Assembly: GCA_022316685.1 (NCBI GenBank)
Contig: JAKJHU010000163.1
Coordinates: forward strand, 930,001-994,000
Source: Progne subis subis
Lineage: Eukaryota; Chordata; Aves; Passeriformes; Hirundinidae
Reading direction: 5' to 3'
DNA length: 64,000 nucleotides
Part shown: positions 31,732 through 44,165 of the stretch, piece by piece
Layout: every line of letters begins with the position of its first letter
Position numbering within the stretch: the stretch's first letter is position 1
Program-made: the position numbers and the translations under genes
The notes under the pieces: generated by a model
Seen by the model: only the letters and a program-made list of their open reading frames with translations
Databases searched by the model: none
Told to the model about the DNA's origin: nothing

Positions 31732-33850
31732 GCAGGAGCCAATGCTGTGAGTCCCAGACCGGGCTGGGTGGGGGCGTCAGGATGGGAGGGACAGCTGGGG
31801 CTGTGTCTGGGGGTGACTGCGGGGCTCTGAGCTGACCAGAGGGACTGGGCAGCTCTGCATCCCTGGGTTGGGGTGGGAGCGAGCACTGGTGGGGTCCACA
31901 GCAAGGAAACTCAGAGCTGGTGAGATCCTGAGTGTCCACAGGCAGCCCAGCAGGAAGAGGAAGCATCTGTCCGGATTTTCCCTTGTGTTGCACTTCCTTT
32001 TCTCGTGCTCCTCCACCCCCGAGCCGGTTTTGGTTTTAGGGCGTTCAGAAAGCTGGGTGTGGACCCCTCTGAGCTCTGGGCTGTGCCCTGGTTTGGAGAG
32101 GGGAAAGTCTGGAGCCCCTGCTGGCAGTTTGTGCTGCTGGGGTCCAGCCCCAGTGTGGGGAAAGCCTGACCCACTGCTCTGCTCCCCACGCAGAGCCAGA
32201 GACCCGAGGACAGACGCTCGGAGCGCAGATGCCCGCAGCCTGCGAGGAAACTGAAACCCCAGCAGCAGGTCCCTCTCAGGAGACGCGGAGCTGCCGTGTC
32301 CGTGTCCCCCTGTGTGCTCCAGCACCGGTTCTCTGTTTCCTAACCCGCCTAACTCCGCTCACCGTCCTCTCTGCCTCCGTGGTGTGTAATGTTGCTGTGT
32401 GATGATCATTACCTCTAGGGCTAGTTGTTGCTGATGTTGTAATCGTGACTTTCTCTTCACCTTTCTCGTGCTGTGCGTGTGATTCAGGCTCTGTAGGACT
32501 GGCAGGCCGCTGCCCTTTGGGCTGCCCTCCAAGCCTGGGAACAGGGAGCGTGGGCTGTGGGGCAGGGACCCGCGTTCCCTGCCCAGTGCCAGCAGCACAG
32601 CCCCCCTGGCTTTGGGCAGGGCTTGGGGACCCGCAGTGCCCTGGGGACATGCCCAGCCCTTTCAGGGCCACCTGTCCCCATTTCAGCAATAACCCCCTGC
32701 GTGCTCCCAGCCTAAAAACAGCCATGGTGGGGGGTGAGCCAGGCAGGGACATCCCATGGCTCAGCCCTCCTCGCTGGGGTCACTGGGGTGCTGGATTCAA
32801 GGCTGAAGGGAGCTCTCCTGCCTCTCCTGCTTGGCACTCCCCGTTTCTGTCCCTACTTAAACCTCCAGGACGCTGCTTTAAGTGTGAGGCAGGACCGTGG
32901 TGGCAGAGAAGCCCGTGAGGTCCCCAGCACGGTGACACTGTGGATAAGGGTGGCAGCACAGCGGTGACCCCACTAACCAGCACAAACCAGCTCCTGCCTG
33001 CGAGCCACAGCTGGGTGGGTGTCACAGGCAGAGGGCTAAAGAGAAACAGAGATCCTGTCTGTGCTTGTCTCTGGCAGGCAAGGGGCAGCAGCGTCTCCTC
33101 CTGGTGCTCCCTGCCGCTCCCGACAGCCTTGTCGCTCCCTGTGCCACCCGTGTCAGTGCTGTGTGTTGTCCCATGGTGGTTCCGTGTCACCCCCAGAGCC
33201 AGCTGTCCCCTCTCCCCGTGGAGCAGCAGCGAGTGGCACCGAGTGATTCTCGGGGCTTTTGCACACCTGGACTTGCACTGTGACAATGTGCTGAGCCCAG
33301 AGGCCACCGTCACCCTGTGTCCTCTCACGGGTCAGAGGCAAACCTGTGATTTTTGGCTCTTCTCCAAGCCCATGGGCAGGCAAAACCTCGGCTGGGGCTA
33401 GGGACTGCCAGCTTGGGTGGGGTCTTCACCGAAACACCTCAAGGTGCCATCCCCACACCAAGAAGGGGTCTTGTCCTCCAGGATGGTTTTGAGAGGAGTT
33501 TCTGCTGCGTCCGTCCCACTGTGGCGGCCCTGCCTCCAGCGTGGGCCGTGTCCCTGCATGCTTGGCATCACTGGGTGGCACCGGGGAGCTCTGTCCCGTC
33601 TGTGCCAGGCAGAGGGACGGTGTCTCTCGCGTTGTGTCCCCTCCCTCCGTCCTGGCTGTTGCAGAGAGCTCCCGGGCAGAGCAGACCCCGGCCCGGCCCC
33701 CGAGTGTCACGGTGTGTGTCCCGTCGGAGTGCCCGTGCTGTCCCTAGTGTGCCGTCGGTGTTACCACGAAACAAAGAGCTCCCTGTGGTGTGTAAAATGG
33801 CCAAACCCTGACTGTTGTAAAATAAACCGAGCTATTGTGTCTCCTTTTAA
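31732..33850 (+). other. FXYD6: FXYD6 3' UTR (likely spliced)
   Basis: Proposed structure is 31732-31747, intron 31748-32193, then an exon from 32194 to a poly(A) site after AATAAA 33821-33826. The donor GTGAGT and acceptor CCCCACGCAG are good matches. The region has no further coding exon. Confidence 0.55.
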
Positions 33851-33920
33851 ATAGGCGAGTGTGCTGCTGTGCTGGAGGGCTGGTGTGCTCTGTGCTGTGA
33901 CCTAAGGGGAGAGGAATAAA
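33821..33920 (+). terminator. Two candidate FXYD6 poly(A) signals
   Basis: AATAAA occurs at 33821-33826 (GTAAAATAAACC, followed by a TGTGTCTCC stretch) and again at 33915-33920 (GAGGAATAAAATAT). Either or both could end FXYD6. Only about 1.1 kb remain to the FXYD2 start codon. Confidence 0.6.
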
Positions 33921-33949
33921 ATATCGTTTCTATCGGTGCCTGCCTGCGT

Positions 33950-35058
33950 TGTCTCGAGGGCCGTGGCGTTCCCAGGGCAGCCTGGCAGCTTCCCACGCCG
34001 TCCCATTGTGGCCGGGCCGGGGCCAAGGGAGCAGCGGCAGCCCTGAGCAGCACAGCCGGGCTTTGTGCCGGCCGAGCCCCGTCCTGCTCCCTTCTGCAGC
34101 TCAGCAAGAGCCAGAGCCCGTGGGCAGGGAGCGCGGGGGTGCGGCCACGGACGCTTTTGTCCCTCGGCTTTTTGGGAGCCGCTGTGTCGGGCTGCTGGCG
34201 CGCCGGTGCGGCGGGCGCTGAGCGCTGCCAAGGCACCGCCGCAGCAGGGACAGCAGAGCCGCCGTGACAGCCCCACGCAGAGCACCCTCCTGGGGCTCGG
34301 CCGCACCCCGTGGCACCGGGGCCGGGCTGCCGCGGGCTCCGGGGGTCTGCGCTCGCAGCCCTGCCAAGGGGAGCGTCCCTCGGGGCCGGCTCCCCCCGCT
34401 CCCGGCCACCCCGGCGTTAATCGGCTCCTGCGCGTGACTCCCGCTCGCTGATGGCCAGATTAGAGCAAACTGGATTGCACAGCCCTCCTGGCAGCCGGCC
34501 CCGCCGGGCCCGCGGCTGGCACGGCCCGGGGAGGGGCACGGCATCCCGGTGCCCACCGCCCGCAGGGATGCGCCGCGGACATCGCCGTGCCACCGCGCTG
34601 CTGCGCCCCGGGACGGCTGGGCGCGGAGGCTGGCACGGAGGTGCGGCCCGGCCGAGGGACACCCTCGGTGCCAGGCTGGCAGGACGGGGCGAGCCGCCTC
34701 TCTCCGGCTAATGGCAGTCACAGCCTGTGTTCGAGCCCATCCCTCGGCTCGTCACCGCCGCAGGAGGTGAAGCCCGGTAGGGCTGACAATGGAACGGGTA
34801 GGGAGGGCCGGGACAAGGACACGCAGCTCGGGGTGCCCAGCCCTCCGCACCGGCTGGCACGGTGGGTGCTGCCCCTGCCCTTCCCTCTCCTCCCTCTTTC
34901 CCAAAGGCGGGCGGGAGCCCTGTGCCTCCCCTCGTGACTGCGATAAACATTACACCGAGGCCATTAATGTTTAATGAGGTTTGTCTCCCAATTAATGCGC
35001 TTTCCCCGTGGGTGCCCACTCGCAGAGCGAGGAGCCCGCCGGACGACACGCCGAGGCC
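33950..35058. other. FXYD6-FXYD2 intergenic interval and FXYD2 upstream region
   Basis: A CpG-rich block (about 33950-34720) is followed by an AT-rich patch next to FXYD2 with TAAT-type motifs at 34963-34995. No coding exon is seen. The position suits the FXYD2 promoter. Confidence 0.5.
34963..34975. promoter_or_regulatory. HNF1-like motif upstream of FXYD2
   Basis: ATTAATGTTTAAT resembles the HNF1 palindrome GTTAATNATTAAC with three mismatches and the correct spacing, 84 bp before the FXYD2 ATG. An ATTAATG follows at about 34991-34997. HNF1B is an established activator of FXYD2 in mammalian kidney. The match is imperfect, so this is a candidate only. Confidence 0.35.
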
Positions 35059-36710
35059 ATGGGTGACGGTAAGGACGGACACCTCCACCGGGACATCTCC
35101 GTGCGAGGGCAGCACCGGTCCCTCCCACCGCGGGGGAAGCTCTCCATGAGGGTTTGGGGTGGGCAGACATGGGGATGGATCCCCAGAGCTCCACAGCCCC
35201 GTGTCACATCGGTGCCAGCTGGCGTTTGGCTTCCTGGGGTGATTTCTCCTTCCAAGCTGCTCCCGGCGGAGGGCTGTGCAGTCAGGTGAGGTGGCTGGAG
35301 CGGTGACGCTGGCACGGAGAGGGGTTGTTGGGGGGCATCTGGTGAGAGGTGTGAGCCTGGGGGGTTGTTCAGTCCTGTGCACGGAGGGGACAGAGCCGTT
35401 GTTGGAGTCTGCAGGCAGTGGAACTTCCCGAGGGCAGTGGAGCTGGGTCCCTGGAGCTTCACCTGGAGCTCGAAGGCTCCCGAGCATCCGGCAAATGCAG
35501 CCTGCAAGTGCAATCCCGTGAATTTGCCACGGACGTTAAACTTCCCGGGGTGAGACCAGGAGTTCCCTGGCTCAGCTGCGTGCCGAGGAAGTCACAGCAC
35601 TCTCACTTACAGTCCTCCATCCTGGTCTCTCCCACCTTCACATTGTGAGGACGTGGCTCTCACTGCAGTTTCTCCTCTTTTCAGAGCAAGTGCCCGAGCA
35701 GGGCCAGGACAGGTTCAGCTACGGTGAGTGTGTGCCCGGGCGGGCCGGGGGCTGCGGGCAGGGGCACGGGCAGCCCCCTGCCACTCTGCCATGGGCTCTG
35801 TGCTGCGGGCTCGGGCTGGGCTGACACCTCCTGGCCCTCCTCCTCCTCCCCAGACTATGACACCATCCGCAACGGGGGGTTGATCTTCGCCGTCGTGGCT
35901 TTTGTGATCGGGCTCCTCATCATCCTCAGTAAGTGCCTGGGTGGGCCGGATGCTCCTCAGCGCTGCTCCGTGCTCCGCTCAGCCCCCCTCCTCCGGTCGG
36001 GGGTCACCAACCCTGCCCCCACAGCACCAGGGGTGGGCACAGCCCAGCCCCGGGGCCGCCTGGGAACTTTCCATCCAGGCACGCTCCCAGCACAGGACGA
36101 GTTGAGAGGGAGACCACGTAAATATTTAGTGTTTCCCTGCCAGCGCCAGGGCTTTCAGAGGGAAGGTCACTCATTAAAAATAGCAGAGAAAAAACTCTGA
36201 CATTTCCAGAGAGAGGAACCAGCAGTCCCAGAGCTCCCGAACCTCGGCAGCTCCCAGACTGACCCTGTGCTAAGTGTTCAGGGCACCCCATGACCCTGAC
36301 TGAGTATTCTGGCACTGCTCTGTACCACTCCATGCAGGGTGGTGGCAGTCACAGCTGCTCCAAGGACGGTGCCCAAGTTAGGGAGAAAACCATGAAAACC
36401 AGCAGCATTTTCAGTCATGGGGCAGCTTGAGCAGGAGCCTGTGTCTGGGCAGTGCCAGGGCTGCAGGGGTGGGTGTGATGGGCTGGGGGGAGGCTCAGCC
36501 TCAGTCGCTCCTCTCGCCCCCAGGCCAGCGGTTCCACTGCGGAGGGAGGAAGAAGAGGAGGTGGGTATTGCACGGTGCCTGTTGCAGTCCTGCCAGCTGA
36601 CAGGGCCGGGGTTCAGCCCACGTTCCCCCCTCTCTCAGCCACATTGCCCAGCGTAACCCCTCTCCCTTCGCTTTTTGCTCCACAGACAAGGGAACCAGGA
36701 AGAGCTGTAG
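35059..36710 (+). CDS. FXYD2: FXYD domain-containing ion transport regulator 2 (Na,K-ATPase gamma subunit)
   Basis: Gamma subunit of the renal Na,K-ATPase. Coding exons 35059-35068, 35685-35723, 35854-35928, 36524-36560 and 36686-36710 (TAG), with phases 1,1,1,2, give 61 residues. No signal peptide: the protein starts [12 protein letters not shown], as in mammalian FXYD2. The FXYD motif is RFSYD (13-17), followed by [20 protein letters not shown] and the helix about 24-44, then [13 protein letters not shown] and the tail [15 protein letters not shown] and the FHCGG-KKRR tail identify FXYD2 rather than another member. The family's invariant Pro before F is Arg here. The exon 75+37 pattern equals that of FXYD6 next door, consistent with tandem duplication. 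A GTAGGA donor six bases after the stop and an acceptor at 36869 suggest a 3' UTR intron. Confidence 0.94.
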
Positions 36711-37032
36711 GTGCAGGTAGGAGGCTGCAGCTCCTGCCAGGCTCCCTGTGCTGGGCAGCGATGCTTTGGGGTACTCGTGCTTCAAGGAAGAACTTTCTGG
36801 AGGGTCTGTCCCGGGAGGAGAGGGGCTGGGACACGCCGGCCGTGTCACCCTCCCTCTCTCCGGTTCCAGAGCTGCGACGCCGCCGTGGAAGCAGAGCTCC
36901 AGCCGAAGCCCAGGAGTCCTGGCCGGTGGCCACCCCTCCCCCCGCTCCAGTGGATCCATTCCCCCGCAAGGCCAGAACGCAAATTACCCTCGTGCTTCCC
37001 CCTCTCTTAGACCCAGCATGAGTTCCTTGGCT

Positions 37033-37038
37033 AATAAA
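37033..37038 (+). terminator. Poly(A) signal of FXYD2
   Basis: AATAAA in GGCTAATAAAGTTCAGG, in the likely last exon (36870-37060). Confidence 0.7.
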
Positions 37039-37304
37039 GTTCAGGCTCCGAGAAGTTAAACTGTGTGCCCGAGGCGATCGAATCGCCCACTCTCCTGGCC
37101 CGGCGCCAGTCACGTGTCTGCCCTGCAGGCGTCTTCAACCGCAGACCCTGGAGAGATTCCCGCAGGCTCCTCCGCAGCCCGAGGCACGGAGCAGGCAGCC
37201 GCCTCCACCCTGGGTTTGCTCCGGATGTTTCTTCTCTCGACTACAGGTCCTTGCAGCTTTCCCTTGGGGTGACCAGGGAGGGGCTGGGGCTCTTTGTGCC
37301 CTCG

Positions 37305-37856
37305 TGTCTGGCTGGGATGGGGTTAATTCTCTCCCTCGCAGCCCTCGCGGTGCTGGGCTGTGTGTTGGGAGCTGGGAAGGTGTTGGGAACACTCCAGTTC
37401 TGGCTCCTGCTGCTCCCACGGCAGCAGCGCTGTCCTTTCAACACCCGCCTGAGCAGTACTCCGGGGTGGGCAGGATCCTGGCAGGGAACACCGCCAGGAC
37501 AGCCCCAAACTGACCAAAAGGATATTCCAGACCCGGTGTAGCAGGAGAGGGAAAGGAGGAGAAAGGGAGGTGCTCCTGAGTTGAAAATTTGCTTTGCGGA
37601 GCCATCCTGACTTCCCGGGAAGGGTCCGGGCATCACCTGTGGATGGCAAGTGGAGAATTTCAGCCTCCTGGGTTTCTTCTTTTTCCCTTTTCTTGTGCTC
37701 ACGCTCCCTCTGCTTTCACTTTATAAACTGCCTTTATCTTGACCCACGCGTTTGGGGGATTTTCCCTCTTTTTAATCCCTCCCTGCCCTGCTGGGGAGGG
37801 GAGCGGTGGAGCAGCTCAGTGGGCAACCGGTGTCCAGCCAAGGTCAAAGCAGCACA
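37305..37856 (+). mobile_element. Degenerate avian retroviral solo LTR
   Basis: The block matches the layout of a common avian ERV LTR I recognise: GATGGGGTTAATTCTC near the start, GGAACACTCCAGTTCTGGCTC, CAAACTGACCAAAAGGATAT, then the 3' block TTATAAACTGCCTTTATCTT and a final GCAACCGG...CCAGCC. No gag, pol or env sequence lies on either side, so it is a solo LTR left by recombination. It starts about 270 bp after the FXYD2 poly(A) signal. Ends are approximate and the exact subfamily cannot be named by eye. Confidence 0.7.
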
Positions 37857-40349
37857 GCACCACAGGGCGCGATCCAAACATCCTTCTTGGTCAGGAACGG
37901 GGCTGGGATGAAGCACGGAGCTCCTCGTGAGCTCTCGACCTCCCTCAGCTTCGGATTCAGCCAGAAAAGCCTCTTTCAAAAAAGAAAAAAGGAGCAGAAA
38001 CTGTCCCGCAATTGGGCGGTGAGAGAGGAGGGAGGTTCGCTCTGTGCGCTGAGAGCTGCTGGCCCGACACAGACACCTAGTGACGGGAGGGCACAGGGGC
38101 CAAAGGGGGCCTCGGGGCACCCCAAAGAAGCAGAGAAGGAGGGGTCCAGCGAGGGATGAAGGGGGAGCTCGCTCCCAGCCTCGTTGGTCTGTGGGTTGCT
38201 CCACCAGGGAATGGTTTGCATGAGAAACCCCAGCTCAGGAGGTTTCCTCCCCTCACCTGAAGTCACTGTGGTTGTTCGGGTGTGCAAGGGGCTGCCGTCA
38301 GCGACCCCGACCATGCCAGCACAACCGGGATGGAGAAACCAACCCCCTGGGTCCATTTGGGCTTCGAACAAGGTCAGACACTGACAGAAAAATGGGATTA
38401 GCTGGGGGGAGGTTATTAGGCAAAATCCGTGCAATTTGTCTAATCTGAGGTGTTTATTTAACACAGTAAGGAGATTATTCTGGAATATAATTTTGACTTG
38501 ACAGTGACCCACTAATAAAGACTCTTTGCAGCTTTGCACAGCTCAAGCAGGGACAGGAGTCCTTCAGGGAGAAAATGGTTAATGGTTAAACTTGACGGTC
38601 TTAGAAGTTTAGTTTTTCAGACTAAATGATCCTGACATTCTGTGAAAAGTGCCTATTTAACAGCACAGAAGGGTTTGGCCACACCGGAACTGCCCTGCCC
38701 CTGCCTCACCCAGTATGGTGGGGCTGTGTCCCCCAAAACCTGGAGCTGAAGGTCCCAGCAGGCAGGAAGGTGGCAGGGTGTGAAACGATCCCGTCCTCAG
38801 CAAGGTTTCACACCCCAGGGGCCCAGGGTTCCCCTCCTTGCCAGGGCTGCAGCGTGCCAGGGCTGCAGCGTGCCCTTCCCTCCCCTCCCCGCGAGCCCCG
38901 CAGACGGAGCCCCCGTGGCGCTGGGGATTACGGGGAGCGAAAAGCCGTGTCTGGCTCCCACGCGGGATCTCTGTCTCGGCACCAGATGGCATTAATGGCA
39001 TTATTCTGCACGGCTCGGGGACACCCGCGTGTGCCCGCCTCTGCACAGCCCCGCAGCCCGGCCCGGGGTCAGCCACGGCTGGGGACACTGACCGAGGGGC
39101 GGTGGCAGGGCAGGGCACGCCCTCAGCACCCAGACCCTTGGGCTGGGTGTGACATTTGGAGGGCAGGGGCTTATCAGAGCTCAGCTGAGAGCAGCCCAGC
39201 TCCGTGCTCCTCCAGGATGGAGAAGGACAGGCACAAAGCAAGGGCAGGATGCACTTGTGGCCTCCCTGAGCTGGGCTAGAGGAGCTGCCAGCAGCTCTCC
39301 AAGCCTCCAGTCATTTGTTTTGGATGTCGAGCCCTGGAGCTTTGAGAGAAGGAAGCTGGGAGCACCCCAGGAAAAGGCCACCGTGTCTCCTTCCTCCTGC
39401 CACTGCCCCGATGAGAGGGTCCTGCCCACCCCCGGGGGGGTCACTGTCCCCATCAGAGGGTGTCCCACGGACAAGCCCAGCCCCTCAGCCCTTTCCTTGT
39501 GCTCCCTGGCCTTGGCCAGGAGGTGTTTGCCTTCTCCCCTGAACCAGGCAATCGGAGGATTTCTCTCACAGCCCCTTGAGCCGTTAATCTTCTCAAAGTA
39601 AATCTTTTCTGCGGCACAAAGGGGATTGGGTAAATAATACAGTGGACAACCGGAGTGCCCTTTTCCTCTGGGAAGGCTTCCAGATGCAAACAGCTTCCCC
39701 TTGGCGCTGGTTATTCCCCGTTTTCTTCGCCGGTCTCTGGATGGACAGGTAGAAGGGAGAGGGGCTCTGGCTGGCTGTGGCTTGGCCTGTCCCTGTGCTT
39801 CATCCCTGACTGAATGAGGGGAGATGAGGCAGCGGAGCCGGAACCGGAGCAGCAACTGCCAGCCCTGCTCCGTGGTGCCAGGGACACATTTCGCCCATGA
39901 GGAAACACGAATGCAAAATGTCTCCTCGTTAGTTTAAAGAGGAGAGCAGCACATGGTGACTCAGGGAGCCAGAGAGGAGCACTGGAGAGAGGAGAGATGG
40001 GCCGGGCTGGCGGGGAGCCAGCCACGTGCCTCGGCCTCCCTCTGCTCTGTGCCCGAAAAGGCAGCGCATCCAGCAGCAGCAGCGGCACCTCTGCAGAAAC
40101 AGCACCGCTCCGGCCCCAGGAAACGACATTCCAGCCCCCATCCCATCTCCATGTCGCACATGCCCCGAAGCGGAGGTGATTAGGGAGTGACTGCTCACAT
40201 GCAGACGGCCGGGAGCAGCGGAGCTGTGGGAGTGCAGCCCAGGGGTGGACAGGCTGGACCCTCCAGGTGGGATTTACGGTGGGATTCACGGTGGGAAGCA
40301 AAGGAGAGTCCCCATGAACCCAGTCCGGTGTGTCAGGATCCTGCTTTGA

Positions 40350-40515
40350 AATCACAGAGGCTGGGAAAACCCCTCTAAGCCCATCAAAGTCCATTAGCCA
40401 ACGCTGCCAAGGCCAGCGCTAACCCATATCCCCAGGGGTCACATCTGTACACATCTGTCCTTTAAATCCCTGCTTTAAATCCCTCCACCGCTGTCCTGGG
40501 CAGCCTGTTTAGCCC
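40350..40515 (-). mobile_element. CR1 LINE 3' fragment
   Basis: AAATCACAGAGGCTGGG, AACCCCTCTAAGCCCATCAA, GCTGCCAAGGCCAGCGCTAA, CCATATCCCCAGGGGTCACA and a final CTGGGCAGCCTGTT follow reverse-complement CR1 order. An 11-bp TTTAAATCCCT unit is duplicated inside. Confidence 0.8.
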
Positions 40516-43500
40516 CTGGAGCCTGCTAAAACTGCACAAAGCCCCTGGAGCTGGCGAGGACAGGGACTCCGCTCTCCTTTCTCCCCAAAGTCCCCTCCCT
40601 CGCCCCTGTCCCCGCTCTTCGGTCCCCGCTCAGCAGCGGAGCGCGGCGACACTAGAGGGAACCAAATCCCAGCTTCTTGCCGGGAAAGAGGCTTTTCCTT
40701 GGGAAGGCGAGCATCCCGGCTGCCCGGCTAGGGGCTCGGGCTGTTGGGCACGGGGGACACGGAGCCCTTGGCAGAGAAGAGAGACACAAGTTGGATTAGG
40801 GCTGGAAGTTTAAAACGGTTTCCCCTTTCCGTGTCACTGTCTGTCCGCAGCCATAAGTGCCAGGGATCCTTTATGGGAACGCAGATGTTTCTGCAGTGCA
40901 CAGCCCAGAGTGGGATGTCATTTTGGGGTACATTGACCTGCCGGCACCAGTTTGTCCATGGGTTTGCAGCCCTTTACTGAGGCACAAGCCCCTCACCACC
41001 TCCAGGGTGTTTAACCTGCACACTCCATGTGGCAGCTGCTTGCTCCCCTCTGTCACTGGCGAAACTGAGGCACTGGGGAGCTGCAGCCACAGGCAGGGTG
41101 GGGTCCTTCGCCCCTCAGCACCCGCACAGGACCAGCTTGGGGTTGGGGGCACCTGGGGAGGAGCGGCAAGGGGTCCAGGACACGTTTTGCTGGAAGGAAT
41201 CCTTCCGAGCCCTTTTCCACCCAGGTGTACCCAGTAATTAGCTGAGACCCATCCTGCGAATACCCGCGGAGCTGCCCACCATGTTACTGCCGGGACTGGG
41301 CTGGCAGCGGTGGCTGCGCAGGACACAGCCTCTGCTTTGTCCCGGCGGGACAGGGTGTCCCGTGTGGGGTCACAGAGGGCTGGCCCCGCTCCGAGAGGTG
41401 CTGCCGGGGTAAGTTGGCGATGCGTGGGAAGCGCTCTGCGGCAATCGGCTGGCGGCAGATAAGTAGCCCTGTTGTTTTAATGACCGCTTCCTCCGGGGAT
41501 TTGTCTGCGAGGGCGGCCGAGGCCACGGGGCCGGGGCCCGGCGGGAGGTGAGCTGTGCCCTGGCCACAAGGATGCGGGAGCAGCGCCTCTGCCCGGCACG
41601 GGGCACAGCCTGCGGCCGGGAGCTCCGGGGTGCTGTGCGGACCCTCCTCTCGGCTCTTTGCCTCCGTGTGCCTGCTTCGACAGCGGGCTTCTCGAGTATT
41701 AGTGGAAGAATTGCCTTTAGGGGGGGATACTTCGCTGGCTAACGGGGTGTGCTGTAATCCCCAGAGCTCTGAGGTAGCCCGGAGCTGAGTGTAAGTCTGC
41801 CCAGAGGCAGAACAAAGGCCAGGGATGGAGGGAGCTGTTTTCAAAGGGCTGTGGGATGCCCCGTGCCCTCAGGAGAGGCAGCAAGACCTCCCCGTGCAGT
41901 TTCTGCAGCGGTGAAGCGCAGAGGGTCCCCCCTCCTGAAGCCTGTTGGGGCTCAGAGCTGTGCGTGGGCACGCATTGCTATAATTTCTCCTGTGTCTTGT
42001 GCGGAGTTTGGGCCAGGGAATGAATTCCTCAGCATGAGCTTCACCTTTGAACCGTGCAGCTGGGCTGGCTGCTGGCTGCCTGTGAGCAGGGCAGTGGCTA
42101 CAGGGAGCGTGAGACGGGCTTCTCCCCGCTGGCCTGGCTTCCTGCGAGCCGTCTGTGCTGCCAAAGCACAGGTCAGCGCTGCCCAAATAGCTACTGTGGA
42201 GATTTCCTGCCTTTCCTCATGGCAGCCACACGAAGCACACGAGGCAGCTCTGGTTGGTAGCAGGACACCAGCTTTCCGGGCTGAACGTGCACGCAAAGGC
42301 GACACACGAACGCTTCCTGTGTGCATCCAAGCACGGAGCTGTGGAGAGGCCTGTGTGCCCGAACGGTGGCTGGCTGCTGGGCATGAGCTGAGCCCCAGGT
42401 GTGGGCTGGCAGGAGCTCCTGCTCCGGGAGCTCTGGCTGTCCTGCCCAGCGCTGCCAGCTCCGCACGTGTGCCCGGGCTCAGCGAGCTGGCAAAGGGCCT
42501 GGGCTGAGCGATCCGGGCAGGAGCAAACAGGGCAGGAGCGAACAGCACAGGCAGCCCAAGGACTCACCAGGGCTCCCTGAGTGTGACCTGGGCTGACAGC
42601 TCGCCCTGCCAGCCTTGAGGTTTGACTCTGGTGCTGCCTCCTGCCTCACCAGCAGCTCCTGTCCTGGAGGAAGGAGCCCTTGGTGGGGGACGTCAGTGTG
42701 CTGGCTTGATTCTCTGAGCTGGGCACGGCGAGGAAACTCACGAGAGCTGCTGAACAGCCAAGGGAGCTAAAAATGAACGGGTGAGCAGCATTTACTCCCC
42801 CTGCTCACGTGCCTCACACACAGATCTGTGGGGCCCCGTGGGTGCTGTGCCAGCGAGTGCCCCACCAGCCCACGCACCCCTGTTCCATTCACTCCCGAGC
42901 GTGGGAGGGTACCAATCACACCTGAGTCCAGCGCGTTGTGTGCTGGTTTGCCAAGCGCTGTAGCACGTTCCGGGCTGGCAGCTCGCTGTGAGCAGGCTGG
43001 GCTGGGCTGTGCTGCCATCCTGCAGCAGCTGCCGGGGAGGGAAGGGGGCAGATGCCTGGCATGTGGCTGGGGCTCCCCAGAGCCCGGGCTTCGCTGGTTG
43101 CCTGGGCATGGGCCCGCATACCAATTTCCCCGTGAAGTACCGGGCGAACATCTGCACAGCGATTGAAATGCACCCCGGCTGCTGCAGGGGTGTGTGGGCA
43201 CCGCGTGCGCATCATCTGCCGCCTCCCGGGACTCCGGCAGCGGCCAGGGGTGCGAGCGGCACGTGCCCGCGTGGGACGGCAGCGACACCCACGAGGTGGC
43301 CTGGGAACGGGATGGGGAGGGGGTGGTGACGGCGCTACCGAGCGCCGAGGGAGAGGAAGCTCATCCTTGGGGAGGAGGAGGAGGAGGAGGGAAGGCTGTG
43401 GTGTGTCAGACCCGCACAGCACGGGCACGGTGTTGGCCCCTGTTTCTGCTGCTGGCGCTGAGGGGTTAGGTGGCGGTGGCCTTGTTAAAATGACAGTCTC

Positions 43501-44165
43501 TGGTGTGGGTGGCCTGCAGCAGGGAGGGGACAGGGGACACGGGGCGGGCATGGAGGACCCTGCGTCCTGGCAGCTTTTCCGTGTCCTTTGGCAGTGTCTC
43601 CTCTCTGAAATGGGGACCTGCTACCCACCAGTACCCCCTTGGTGAGCTCTTCAGGGGGCGTCTAAGTGGGAAGGCTCGCAGTGAATCCGCGAGGGCTGGA
43701 AATGGCCGAGGGGTTGTTGTTTTCCCAATTTCCGTGAAGATAGTTGTGTTCTGAATTAAATCTAAACAGCGCTTTTTAAAAAATCCGAACGTAATGTTTT
43801 TCCTGCTGGTTGTTTTGTTTGAAATCTGAATGCTTTAATCTTTCTTTCTGTTTATTTTCCAACAAATTGGGCTTGTAAAGGCTGTTTTGGAAAGCAAAGA
43901 AAACCTGCTATAATCATTTCAAGAAAAGACACTCTGAATGCTCTAACGGTCCAGACAAATTGGCTTTGGTGCGACTAAGTCTTGGGGAGTACAAGCCTCA
44001 GATAAGCTAAGCCTTGGATAAATACACCCCAAAGTAAAGCATTAGCCGATATTTGTTTGTTTGTTGCTGGCTGGAGGGATGAATGTGTAATAAATCTGCT
44101 GGCCCTGTCTCGCTTGTGTCCCCCCTCATGGGAGCAGCACGGGCTGCCGAAATCCTGATCTCCCA

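Noticed and set aside
38390..38600. AT-rich block with AATAAAG downstream of FXYD2, considered as a further FXYD2 exon or gene end
   Set aside because: FXYD2 already has a good poly(A) signal at 37033, and a solo LTR lies between; no splice acceptor joins the block.
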